64,000 bases of DNA from Aurelia coerulea (lineage: Eukaryota; Cnidaria; Scyphozoa; Semaeostomeae; Ulmaridae). Location of the stretch: contig CM076945.1 of assembly GCA_039566865.1 (NCBI GenBank), forward strand, positions 1,741,001 to 1,805,000, given 5' to 3'. Below, piece after piece: positions 46,777 through 58,905 of the stretch (position 1 is the stretch's first letter; every line of letters begins with the position of its first letter). Below the pieces are notes generated by a model, which saw only the letters and a list, made by a program, of their open reading frames with translations, was not told where the DNA came from and ran no database searches. The translations under genes and the position numbers were made by a program.

Positions 46777-46811
<35 letters not shown>

Positions 46812-49800
46812 ATAATCAATTATGTGATAATTAAATCGATATTTTTACCTGCTTCCTCCTGAATGGATGGCCATCACATGCTCTGAGAGAATACAATCCA
46901 ATTCCTGTTGGAAAAATGAATTTCTTAAACAACGATACCAAAATGTCTTCTTAACCACAAATGGAAAAGTAGCGAAGACAAACGTTCTAATTCATAGAAA
47001 TTATTGCTATGAGATAAAAAGTTTCTGATAAACTTACCTCGTCTGGATTATCAAGAAGAATGAATACCTAGAAGAACGAAAGAAACCGATAAGCACTTTT
47101 TATTTTTCTCCTTCTCATTCGTAGGTCAAGACAAATTTGAAAGAAAGAAGTAGGCCTTTCCTCATTTTCAAACTACTTTCTATTATCTTCTCATTTTCGA
47201 GGAAGAAGGAAATCGTAACTTACCAAATCAAAGCGAGAGAGTAATGCACCATTCATCCTGAAAAGATAATAGTAAGTTAAAAGTTTGTTTTTGTACAAAA
47301 TTGATACATATTCAAAAGAACAGATTTTGAATGTTATTCAACTTAAACAGATATTTAATTTAAACTGATACATATTCAAAAGAAACGAATTCACGCAGGC
47401 TGGGTATGCTCATGACTTTAATCAAATTTTCTTAAAGAGCCACTGCTGACATAAGTGCTTTGCGCGCTTAGAAAATTGAAAGGAGGTAAACACCAATGGC
47501 GACGAAGAACAATGTTTAGTTTGCGCTTATTATCGTTTATTGTTTTACATTTCCGTCATTGCTGAAAACAAGAGCTGAACATTTCACACGTATTAACCAC
47601 AATTCTATAGGCCCTTTCTTTACTTATAGCGTCTGTTTTATTATGTTAATTTGAAATACAGTCCTCTGGAGGGCAAAATGGCCTCGTCATTTTCTTTCGT
47701 AATTTAAACTTCGTATTTGAACCGTTCGATATGGCAAACTAAACCGTACAACAACAAGAACGACAGGAAATAATCCACATATCTACGGATCACGCATCAT
47801 GACCGTCCAAGAAGAAAGCAATGAAGATAATGATGGAGGAGGCAACAGTGGAATTGAGGTAGGCTTCTTTCCACATCCGCGATAATGTTGACATGCTAGG
47901 CCAAAAAACACTTTTAGACACCCAGAAAGTCGAAGAAGCAATGCATTGTGGGATTCGCACAGGCGCAAAGCACATATGTCAGCAGTGGCTCTTTAAACTG
48001 GAAAATAGAAAATACCGAAAGTGTGAAATAGTTAATTTCAACAGTGAACATGTCTATTATGCACTTGCGTGAACTCTAACAGTACCCTTAGCACAGGACT
48101 AAAAGTTTTGACATAGCCTTGCACCAGGTTTTAAGAGTAATACAATCGATCTTGAAGTTAAGACTTATCTAGGAAAGGGAGGAGAGAAATCACATGGTGT
48201 AAGGAAAAAACTGATAATTTTCCATGAGAATTTTGTAATTTTTCAATTTTCCATGACAAGTTTCCAAATTTTCTCTGCTTCGAGAATGCATTGTAGGACA
48301 CCTTTTAGCACCAAAAACGTGATAGAATACGCACCTGCAAACAATTCCAGCTTTTGCAATACTTATACTCTGCTGTTCCTGAAAATGAAATGATTGTGAA
48401 GAAAAGAAGAAACTTCAAAAGGGCCTCAAAAACCGCAAAAAATGAAAACCACCTTACTTTTATCATTCCTTTGCAGTAGGGTGATGTAGCTTGCAATATC
48501 ATAAATGAATGACTAAAGTACCAAAAAATGGCGTTGACGTACGAGAGATGACATTTAGAGCATATACTCATTATCAAGTCGTATGATGTGGTATGCATTA
48601 TTTGAATCATTAATAAGCCATGACTTCTCAAATTTCTGCTTTTCCACTCGATCTTCCTCTGTATTACTTGGATCATTAATGTCAATCAAACTAAGTCTCT
48701 TCGCTTTGAATTCTTCTTCAATTTCATCGATACATGTTTTGATTTCTAAACATTTCGTACAATTGCACACGTGCATTGCAAAGTTTCAAATAGACTTACC
48801 ATAGCTTCAAGAAGTGCCTGATGTTGAGATTTCATTTTATCAAATTCATCGATACAACAGCAACCTAAAAAGAGACGCTTCGTGTTTCAGAGGAGTGACC
48901 CTCAAAATGTGACAGCGAAGAGATTTTATAAGAGGGTCAAGCTTGTATTTTATAACAGTAACATTCCCTAAATACAGTTGTTTTAAACATATTCCCCTTA
49001 AATCAAATACTTAAAATGATAGGGAGATAAAAATAAAGTAGAAGCTTACCTTGATCGCCAAGAACAAGGGCACCGGCTTCCAGTGCATATTCTCCAGAAC
49101 CACTTTCACGCGTTAGAGTCACCTGAAACATGATAATCATAAAAATATAAAAATTTAAACAGAACTCAGTTTAGCAGTAACTGGAACAAATGAAGTAAAT
49201 CTTCTGTAAATTTCCTTAACCAGTGAATCAACAAATCCATGAATCCATACGAAAGAGAGAACCAAATCAGGACAATGAAAAAGATGTGCTAACTCACTGT
49301 GAGTCCTGACGTGGTTGTGTTATTTCCACAGACAAATACTCCTCTTGGGGCAGCACTTGATACTGCCTGTAACATCTGCAGTTAAAAAAGCATAATAGGT
49401 TGATGAACAAAAAAATAGTAGCGATGATATGATGCCAGGACGTAAAAGATAATTTCGACGATAGAATTTACAAGAAACCACATAAAACCATTTTTGACAA
49501 TTTACCTAAGCCTCTACGATATAATAGCCTGTGTGGAGACTCGACTGGTTTACAAAAATTTGATTAAGTTGAAGGGAAAATTGAAAATTCACCCCCGAGC
49601 GAATCTTCAATTTTCCATTAAACTCAATTCGATTTTTGTAAACCAGTCGAGTCTGCAGGCAGGCTAGCGATACAAAGGGTGCAAAATATTACCATGCATC
49701 CTCTGCAAATCCTTAATTTGTGTAAATCTTGACAGCAAAGGTTACTAAATAAGAAGACATTGGAATGTACGAGAGCTTAGAAGATATCAAATTAGCTTAT

Positions 49801-52800
49801 TGCCGGGATGTCAGTTGGAAAAACTAACCTGACTTTTCCCCAGTCCAGGGTCTCCGACAACCAAGATATGTGGGTCACTCCTGATTGCCATGCGATTCTG
49901 TGAAAAGGTAGATAAAACAGCATGACACCTACAATTTTCGAATCAGAATAAACAACGGTTTTATGGTTAATTTTGTGTTTGGAGAAAAACATAAAATAAA
50001 TAAAAAAAGCAAATGTGAAGAAAAGACCAGGAGAATCTTTGGCTTTTCATGTCAGTTTTGAGAAAACAAACATTGACGTGCAAAATAGGGGGTGCAAGTC
50101 TGAGTTTTTTGGGTCACTATCCTATTCTTCTTACACTGAAACAGCACAGTAGTTAAATAGAATCAAGAAAATCAATTTCAGAAAACATGTCACAGGTACT
50201 TACTCTGTCATCAGTATTTCGAGGAGTTCCACCAAATAGACAAAGCACAAGACCAGCTTTTACGAGCTGCAATTAAAGGATATACATTAGTACGTGCCTT
50301 TCTCTTAGTAAAGAAGCATTAACCAGCATCTGTCAATCATATCTTCATGTTTTCGTCATACTCTAACAAAGGTTTAATTGTAGTAGGTTGAATATTAGGT
50401 AATTTTGCATCTCTCATGTATACACAGTTTAGTTTAGTTTGCATCTCTCATGTTCAATAAGATCAGCACTGCAGTTTGGATTTTTTCACAGCTTTCTGGA
50501 AAACAACAGCAGCACCTTGTAGGCGAATTCTCTGTGCCCTTCATAACAAAGCTAGTATCACTCATTGTGAGAACTCGCTTATTACGTGTCCTTTCCTGCA
50601 ATGAGTGGTACAGTAGTTGTATTTGTTGCATGTTTCTGTGTTTTAATTGATTAAAAAACAACAAAGCTTTTGACAAAGATAAGATTGCAGCTACAGCTCG
50701 CAATGGTAGCGTTGAAATTCTAAGCAAATAATTCCAGTACTAAATGTTATAAATTCTGAAACCTGGCTCTAATACTTACTTCATGGCCATAGATGGTTGG
50801 ACACAGAGAGCTGAAAGGTAGGCAAATGGTCTTGAATGAAAGCAAACCCAATTCATTCAAAGAAAAAGATATATTGCTCAATATATTATATGGTTATCGA
50901 GAAAGTCTCATGTTTCCAAGCAGTCTGCCAATAATGTATACTGCTCCCTACTAATTTCTAGCATGGTTCGGCTAACTCAAGAAATTTTGTTGACTATTAC
51001 ATGCAACGAAATAAAATAACATGCTCCAAGTCCCTTTCAAACGAAATTTATCCATTTTCCTGCTAAAACTATCATTGAAACGAGATTCACAAATTCAATT
51101 TTTTCATCTGCGGCATAGCCTGGTGATTAAACAGCAAATCTCGCATTCTGATTTGAGAAACGATGCTTTAAGATACCTACCCAACAATCAGTTTAAACAA
51201 ATTCTTCTCTGAGTGAATTTCTCTTATTCCATAAAGTTCCTGAAATAAAATGAAAATTTTTATCAATGTCTAGCTATTCAGAATTAACAGATTTCTACCT
51301 TTCTATCTAGACTTATTCTCTATCACATACTTTTATACAAGAATCATTACCTTCAAACTGAAATCTGTTTTGTGATCTTCAGTATCTCGCTGTGTTTTTG
51401 ATTCCTTACAATTTGCAACTGAAATTGCTCGAATGTACAAAAGAAACATGCACTTTTCTGAACTCTTCCTTGCTGCATCTGATAAAGAGAGAGAAAGACG
51501 TGTATAACTTGATTATATTCAATACACTTTCCTCATGAAAAACTTGGAACAATCCTTCGTCATCGTACTAACTGTTCCTTAAAGGGAATCTAAGCATATA
51601 TAAGCCTGTGATAAAAAATAACAGCGCAAAGACAAGGGACCATGACACCTGTGGAACCATATTTGGGTAGCTTATCTACGTCAACAGTAAATACTGATAT
51701 CTGATAGGCGAGAATTTGACCGCAAGTGGCTTGAGGCACTTTATATGCTTACATTCCCTTTAATTTTCATGGAATTCAACACAGACGTAGAGAGGTTCAT
51801 AAAATAAGACACACATGTATTTGCAATTGATTACTTCAAAACCATGAACTTATTACTGTCAAGTCAACCACATGGGCCTCTTGTGGTAGAGGTCTATGAA
51901 GACACGGTCTCTGGAGACATTAGAATAATATTAAGTACATACGTTCCTCTTGATTTGAGAGTTGGACAATTCCTGTTACAACTGCCATATCACCAGGTAC
52001 ACAGACATCAACTACAAAGTAATTGATATTTCAAATAGGTTAGAATGAAATTGTTTATCATACTAGAGAATTTGATTTCCCATTCTTTCCATTCGGGGCT
52101 TAGGCATCGGATCCCCTGCGTTAATGAAATGGAACTCAAACTTGTTTACCTCGTTTTACCGTGCTGGAGAATGCTGTTGATTATGACCAGTTTCATAAAC
52201 CAAATGATAATAAAATTGAACGTCGATCTATTCAGAGAATTATTATTAGCGACTGAAGAAGATATAAGATACACCCAAAATATTCGCACAAATTGTCTTG
52301 TTTTCTTTGCTGTTATCTACAACAAGCAAGGCATTTCGATCATTACTTGTTAAATTAAAATTGCATAAAATGATTAAACTACGCCAAAATGAAAGAGACA
52401 AATTCTCTAAATCCTTTGATCACTCGATATTTTGTAACAAGAAGCACTTTTCTATATGCTCATAATATTTACGATGTATCTATACTACACGTACAATCTA
52501 CACACAATCACAAACAACTACACAACGATGCCACAGGGAGCATGGAATTTAGCAACAACCCTCTGCGGCCATTTAAAATTAACTCAAAGTTTATCCCAAA
52601 ATAGTCAGACATTCTGGGAACTTCACTGCATATCGAAATACGCACGAGTAATGGTCGGGGGAGCTTTTTCTCGTATCTTACCTAAATCAGCAAATAGTTC
52701 ACATTCTATTGTTCGAGGTATTCGTCCAGTTTCTCGGTGCTCGTCCAGCATGATTTCTTGCACTCTGAAGAAAAGAATGCCATTATCACAAATCAATGCG

Positions 52801-55800
52801 AAAGCTTTTGGGAAAAGAAAGTAAGTAGTCCCTGATAGTACCTTCAAGGCCTTGCGCACATCAACCCAACAAGAACTATTTACATTATGATAAGAATTCT
52901 TGAATTATCTGAAATACTGATTTTTTTCTAAACGACGATTCTTAGGTAGAAGAACCGTGTTACTGCACGCAAGGACAGTACTGTATGTATACGGCATCAA
53001 TTCAGTGAAAAATGCAACCAGTTTTCTGGTGAGTTAGCTCAATGATCCATAGCTTGAATTTTACTTGAATTGTTAAGGTGCCTTGCAGTAGAATCATGTT
53101 TCAAATAAAACTGTTTCAAACAATCTCTTTCATAGCCAAATCGCTTAACGTCCCAATGAGCTTGGGATGTTGCCTTGAATTATCAAAATCTTCTTGTTTT
53201 TCTTTGCTATATGAAGTAAGTCAAAGGGTCTTCAGACTTTACTTGAAAAAGGCTGAAACCATGAGTGAATGAACGGAGCTAAATGGAAGAGGTAATATTT
53301 AATCTATAAATAGGACATCGACGACGAACGATATTCTTCCTCTAGGTAAACGATATCCAAGCATTCATGTGTCAATATCAACAATTACAATAAGCTAATT
53401 TTAGAATTGCATATGCAGCTCTTGACTTAACTATTTATCTCCATCGAATAACTTTAAGTTTTGCAAAACTTTTTGAAAATGAAACTCTTACTTGATAATT
53501 TGACTGTCAATTGTTTTTGTTTGTGGGGATCCTCTGTCTGGAACAAATGTGCGTGCTCTACATTCAGGAGATATGCACTGAAATGAAAAGCAGTTGTGAG
53601 ATCAATGATTTTAGAGAATTTGACAACATCTCAAGAGTCATTAAATGGAAAAATTCCGTTGACCAATTTTACTTATAAATTTATGATCCTGGAATTCACA
53701 AATATTTTGAAACTCCTTTCTCCTCGCAGAAATGTGCTTTAACTTTGTAGCATAGGAATCAAATGCTTAAGAAAATATTGCACGATTGGTTAATAGATCT
53801 TTCGTTTGATTTAATGGCTTGAAAATAACTTCAGTTGTGTTGCATTGGATTGTGTCGTAACATTGCACAACTACTTGGTAGATGATAGAAAAACGTTGCT
53901 TTTTAACTTTAAAAAAATTCTTTCAGCTTCACTTACTTTATTCGGCGTGTCATATTTCCCATCTGCAAGTTCTAATACCTTTAGAGATAATGAATTCATT
54001 CACTATATCATTGAAAACCACGGACACTTTCTGTGTACAAAGGGCAATATAAATTCTGAAAAATGAAGAAAGGCCTTACTCCGCCAATATTCTGCCGTTA
54101 TGATAAGCTTTGGCAGAAACTGAGTTTTCAAGTACGTATTCCCAGGGGGGGGGGGTACTTAGTATCTTTGTCGATGTGCCGTTTTTAAGGGTATCGTTTT
54201 CACCAATTTTTTCCAGCACAGGGTATCAAGATGAGGCAATTTTTCTAGAGCAGGTTGTCAAAACATGTCAAAAGGGAATATTCTGTTAGATCAGGTCGTT
54301 TTTCGGTCAAATTTTATGTTTTGGAGTATGCTTTAGTTTTCACCAAGTTTTTCTAGCATATGTTATCATTTTGAGCGAAAAACTTCTGGAGCAGGGTAAA
54401 AAAAATTCTTTCGTGAGCACACCCCTGTACAAATTTAAGTCAAGTACCTCTGGATACGTGTTCCCTTAAATTGTAATCGTTCTCGTTTGAAAAGTATGTC
54501 CCAAATTCAGCACATTTCACAGCGTCATCCATTGGAAATTTTGAAAATATTACATGCCGTGCATGTGAACTTGGCCCAGAATCCTATGAACATATAATCA
54601 AAAACCATACAAAAAGATCAGTGGCAGATCATATCTACAGCAATGATTATGAATGCCTGGGTAAATGCACAAGTGAAATTATGAAATTTATCAGAAGGGT
54701 GTAAACAATTCCAGCCTTTGAGCCTAATCCAATGTTACATATCGCAATTGCCATAATTAATTATTATACTACTGTACGTAACTACCTCAAAATGGGGATT
54801 TGGAATTGTTATCATTATCATTTGAAGATACAATAATCTTTACCTGCTGAGCTTTACAAGAACAACAAGTAAAAGCCAGATGAGTTGCTAATGGTTTCAC
54901 GTTCCCAACACGCACCACCGTTCCACGAATTGACACAAGCTTTCCTAGAAATGGATAATTTAATAGTGAGGGCTGAGTTCCGGATCTTTGTATTTCCTCC
55001 AACTATTTACTTCCAAATCTTCCTGCAAATGGCTTCCCCTGTTTCTCTTTCGTAGCTAGAAAATCATCAAACTCTTTGCAAAGAAGATAAGTAATTTTTG
55101 ACAGATTTGCAACATTAGCAAACAACAGCTTGGTAGAATAAGAACATTTCAACATGAATCAAACCAAGCAGAAATTAAACATACAGATTTGAAAGAGTTT
55201 TGCTTCTAATATATACTAAAATAAGGCATGCAACATTTGGTCCCAAATAAAAGAGTATTGTAAGTTCTGAATATATAAATTGTCAATAAAGAATTACATG
55301 ATCTCTCCCTTACCATATGTACTGGCTTTTAAGTTCCTTAAAAGTGTTGTTGGTTCGTAGTTGAGAATCCTTGTTTTTATATAAGGAATATCAAAAGGAA
55401 TCGCAATGCTTTGTGGTTCATCTGCATTTTGGTCATCTATGAGTGCCTGAAACATTAAAAAAGGAATTCTGAGCATGATGTTTAAGACCTGCTCCATGAA
55501 GAATTAGAGCATCGAAAAAGTTTCTACAAAAGCTTTTCAGGAGGGAACTCTCAAATATGTCTTGAGATCTTGGTGATGTTGAGCAAAACACAATACCAAG
55601 TAAATTCCGTAATGACCACCAACACACAATGTGCAACCTTTAACACAGGCACATTCAATTTGGTATGCTTGTTTAAAGTAGCCTCACCTGATGAAATGCA
55701 ACACTGATCGCCTTTAAATGCAGCTCAGGATTGTCTTTCAAGTCATTTGATAAAGTAGGTAGCTCTCCTTTCAAATCTAAAAATTGCAAAAAAAAATTAG

Positions 55801-58800
55801 CTTGTGCTTGTTACATTTTACATATTTTTTAATTATGGAAATTTAAATCCAGTGAAATTTTACAGTGAATGGCAAAAAAAGTCTACTTTCAGATTGATAT
55901 AGATATTTATAAATGAAATTCAAACATTTGATATCACATTTCTAACACATCAAGTCTGGTAATGATTTTGACAAATGAAGACTCCTGGAAAAATTATTTG
56001 AGATTTCTGATATTCAAATATTCCTTTCAGACAAAAATAAAAAAGCCTAACATACTTTCATCATTCATCAAATCATTGTAATCCACGTAAATTGCATTTT
56101 TCTTTTCTATCTCTTCCTGCATCAAAAAGTCAATTTGTTACAAAGGTATGATGAGAATAATAATTTCATATCAGAAGACAAAAAGTAAATGATAGAGTGA
56201 AATTAAGGCAATGTTTCATAAACTTGAGAAAACTTGTAAAATGTTGTACTTGTAAACTTGTAAAAACTTGTAAACTTGTAAAATGTTACGTTCTAGACAC
56301 AATGAGTAAATTCAAATGATATTTACCAGATTGAATATGTCCAGCTTCTTCTCAAAAAATTCTAGAAATTGATGAACTTCATTAGCCAGGTCATCTCCAG
56401 GCATATACACTGCATGCAAAATAAGAGAAATAACAATTTAGTATCTTGTTTGAACTCCTGAGGAATTTTCCCAACTGAAATCTTGTTTTCCATTATAATA
56501 GCAATTTTTGCTATCACAGGTCAAGATCACAGGTGTAGGAGGCATAGGGGCTGTGAGGGCTGCAGCCCCCTTGATCAGCCAAAATATATCATATTTCTGG
56601 CTCCATTTGGGCAGTTCTATCTCAATGAAGCCATCATATTCAGGCAAGAACCATACTAAATGTTGGGCATCCCTATACCCATATTTGCTAAGGTAAAAAA
56701 ATCTTTTTGAGAAATATTCCCCTTGAACTTTGAACTGAGAAGGATGTTTGGATGGTTCTCAATAGTTTTGTTGGGAGCCGTTGTTGTGACTGAACATGGT
56801 TGCAAAGAAGAAAAAATGGTTATTTCAAATTACCTTTATCAGGGTAGTATGTGTACCACTTTTGAAATGGACAAGGTTGTCTGTTTATTGCATTTCTTCT
56901 TGGTTGTGATAATTGAGAAGCATTTTGGGTATTCCCTGCAAAGAAATTTCAGCTTTGAAAAATAAAAGGATGAGAATGTTTGTGTCAAGATTCCTGCATC
57001 TCTTTGAAAACTTCAGGATATTCATAGGTTGAAAACTGATACAAGACAGTTGCAGTATCTGCAGGAAAGGCACAGAAATATGAATAGTCCAGAACTGGCT
57101 ATATTAGATCTAAAGTTTCTTTCAATAGCACTTACTGGCTTGGTTTCTTTAGAACAGAACTTTACGAAAGTACATAGAAAGAGGGCCAATGGCGTTTGCA
57201 AGCAAAAACTGGATAATCTTTAGAAGATTGATTATCCAGTCAGTGTCCTGATAAACATTCTTTCAAGAACATTTGCCAGTGCTTACAGTAGAAGAAAATA
57301 ATCACGATTCAGCAGCACTTATTGTTCTTGAGGATGCCTTGATCCCCCTGAGTCCTTGATTTGTTATTGTTTTCCTGTGTGCAAAATGTATACAAACCAA
57401 TTCTTATGTTCTTTTTCTGTCTGCCCCCTCTTAGAAAATTTTTATGCAGTTGCAGAGAAAAAATACCGTCCTTCGATCCTAACTTTTTCAATAAACCCAT
57501 AATTTTATGATTAATTGCATAAAAACCTCAATTGTTCAGGCCAGCATTTTTATGTACGAAGTAAAACGAGTACATATAGGAGTGGAGTTGTGTAACGCCT
57601 TCAGTCACTAACTAACTAACTAACTAACTCACGAACCAAGAACGCATTCCGCGAACCAGCTAAGAATGCCAAGAATGCAATCAGTTGCCAACTGCTGAAT
57701 TGTTGCTGCGCCTCTGCACCATCAGATCACTGCATTTGCTGAGACTTTTTTGGCAGACCACCAGAAAAACAAACCATTTGCACTAATTATTTTCGATGTC
57801 ATGTGATCAACGAAAATTCTAGAAGAAACGTTGTGACGCAGTCGATTCATGTCCAATTCGACCACAAATGAGCCCATTAACCATATTGCATGTTGCTCTC
57901 TTTACAAAAGTGTTGGCAGATTTTCAATTCAACAATTTTGGATACTGGAAGTAAATATCTTCATTGGTACCCGGACTTCTGCTTCGAAGCCAAATCCCAC
58001 AATGGCTACATTGCCTTTATGTGCCACCGCAGAGGTCGCCGGGTTCGACCTCGAAGATACTTGCAGGCTGAGTTGGGTTAGAGCTTCACTATCGTTACCC
58101 TGGGCACCAGAGCCTAAAAATTTTGGTTCCATAGGGTACACTATCGTACACATTCCAAAATTCTAGAAATCTATAAAAATATTGTAGATTCAGATTTTTC
58201 TAGAATAGCAAAAAGGTCTATTGTAGATCGCAGATGCTGTAACTGCTTTTGAAACCTGACACGGGACTGTTGACGTCAGGCCTCGATCAATAACTTGATG
58301 GGGTAAATGAACGTCTGGTTTGAAATTTTACTTTCTTGGGGCAAATGTTACAGTTGACTCGAGTTGACTCTGTGCCGCTGTGCAAGCATCAATCCACGGG
58401 AACATGTTTTCCTTTTAGGTCGAACAAGGGATGCGAGGACCCCTTAAAAACTAGTTCTTGTGTGCTGAAGGACTGCCCCCTCCAGTAGAAAATAGAAATA
58501 TGAAACAAGAAAAGTATCGGAATTGCCGCAGCTTCGAAGAAGCTGATTGCTTCCATCTGAAGGTCACCATGTGCTCTTTCCTGTCTGCAATGGTTATTTG
58601 GAAGCATTTACCCTAAGCTATTTTAAACTTTGTTCTGTACCAGCGTTCTTCGTACATGGCTAATGGGCCCCTTTAATTTTCTATTGGTGAGATATCGCCA
58701 TCCATTTTTTAGGCCCGTCAATGACGGTGTCAGAAAACTCAAACCAACATAACAATGATATTGAACCATTAAAACTGTAGGACATACCAAATGGCCTTGT

Positions 58801-58905
58801 CCTTGGAGTGCTGTTGATATTTTGAGGTCTTTTATTTGAGTTTCCTCTCCAATTTCCACCTCTTTTATAAGGATTAAATCTGCGAGGCTTCTTTGGTCCT
58901 TCCAT
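39564..58905 (-). CDS. MCM8: MCM8, minichromosome maintenance 8 homologous recombination repair factor
   Basis: MCM8 is a nuclear AAA+ helicase-like ATPase that pairs with MCM9 in homologous recombination and fork repair. Thirty exons are placed (right to left): 58788-58905, 56327-56409, 56056-56116, 55688-55776, 55314-55446, 54844-54944, 53937-53978, 53492-53577, 52682-52764, 51943-52011, 51351-51472, 51181-51239, 50780-50810, 50204-50266, 49829-49897, 49298-49375, 49050-49122, 48800-48864, 48335-48378, 47224-47257, 47038-47067, 46849-46904, 45749-45814, 45424-45474, 44943-45008, 44111-44203, 43624-43700, 43239-43323, 40241-40330 and 39564-39677, about 743 residues. Landmarks are a basic RG-rich start, [17 protein letters not shown], a zinc ribbon (CCSC / CISPEC), [10 protein letters not shown], Walker [18 protein letters not shown] (Walker B), LLSRFDL (arginine finger) and C-terminal YQLQTASY. 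Two problems remain: no exon for the sensor-1 segment, and a phase mismatch between exons 46849 and 45749. A short N-terminal segment may also be missing. Confidence 0.97.
40517..40850. mobile_element. Inverted-repeat MITE in an MCM8 intron
   Basis: GGGGCATGGGTCACGTAAAG, followed by TAAACAAA, is matched by TTTGTTTACGGTTACGTGACCCAGCCCC at the other end, giving imperfect inverted repeats of about 30 bp. A CTTTAAAG stretch lies just outside the right end. The interior is non-coding. Confidence 0.65.
41034..43168. mobile_element. hAT-like element with perfect 8-bp target duplication, carrying a LINE
   Basis: The 8-mer ATTTCAAT occurs at 41034-41041 and 43161-43168. Immediately inside are CAGTGGCGGAC and, inverted, GACCGCCACTG. 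This combination of 8-bp duplication and CAGTGGCGG-type inverted ends is diagnostic for hAT transposons. Apart from G-rich terminal sequence, almost the whole interior is the LINE described separately, and no hAT transposase is present. The composite lies in the MCM8 intron between exons 43239 and 40241. Confidence 0.88.
41080..43052 (+). mobile_element. 5'-truncated LINE with an intact reverse transcriptase frame
   Basis: One uninterrupted frame ends at 42889 and encodes about 600 residues of a non-LTR reverse transcriptase. It shows [64 protein letters not shown] and the catalytic IMFADDTT. The thumb and C-terminal region follow, with [25 protein letters not shown] and a final [21 protein letters not shown]. 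The apurinic endonuclease domain is absent, so the copy is 5'-truncated. A short (CATA)n tail near 43035-43052 marks the 3' end. The absence of stops or shifts suggests a recent insertion. The family is CR1/L2-like by motif; finer placement needs a tree. Confidence 0.95.
46290..46690. mobile_element. Inverted-repeat element in an MCM8 intron
   Basis: TCAAAACAACTGGTGCGTTTCG near 46292 is matched by CGAAACGCACCAGTTGTTTTGA near 46665-46686. About 350 bp of non-coding sequence lies between. It is followed at 46756-46812 by a (TCAA)n/(TCAG)n tetranucleotide run, just before MCM8 exon 46849-46904. Confidence 0.75.
47432..47996. mobile_element. TTAA-flanked element in the MCM8 intron that lacks the sensor-1 exon
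   Basis: The ends are TTAAAGAGCCACTGCTGACA..GCTTTGCGCGC and GCGCAAAGCACATATGTCAGCAGTGGCTCTTTAA, inverted repeats of about 36 bp with TTAA at both borders. The first ten bases match the MITE at 2255. The 490-bp interior contains no transposase motif. It fills half of the intron between exons 48335-48378 and 47224-47257. Confidence 0.85.
49526..49665. mobile_element. Short hairpin MITE in an MCM8 intron
   Basis: About 60-bp arms, from AGCCTGTGTGGAGACTCGAC to GTCGAGTCTGCAGGCAGGCT, share the TGGTTTACAAAAATTTGATT segment. They are separated by only about 15 bp, so the element is nearly a perfect stem-loop. It lies 128 bp from exon 49298-49375. Confidence 0.85.
51579..51763. mobile_element. TTAA-flanked MITE; related copy at about 63330-63480
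   Basis: The ends TTAAAGGGAATCTAAGCATA and TATGCTTACATTCCCTTTAA are inverted and carry TTAA. The interior (ATGACAC..GGTAGCTTATCTACGTCAACA..ACTGATATCTGATAGG..AAGTGGCTTGAG) reappears in reverse orientation at 63335-63465, next to TTAAGGGCACTCCAAGCAT. It belongs to the AGG-ended, Kolobok/T2-like group and lies in an MCM8 intron. Confidence 0.8.

Noticed and set aside
56438..56647. A minus-strand frame near MCM8 exon 2 considered as the missing N-terminal segment
   Set aside because: It lacks the GWKLYF-like motif expected for that part of MCM8, and its phase does not join exon 1 to exon 56327-56409.
58030..58065. GGTTCGACCTC as a pol III B box
   Set aside because: No A box lies at a suitable distance upstream and no cloverleaf can be drawn.
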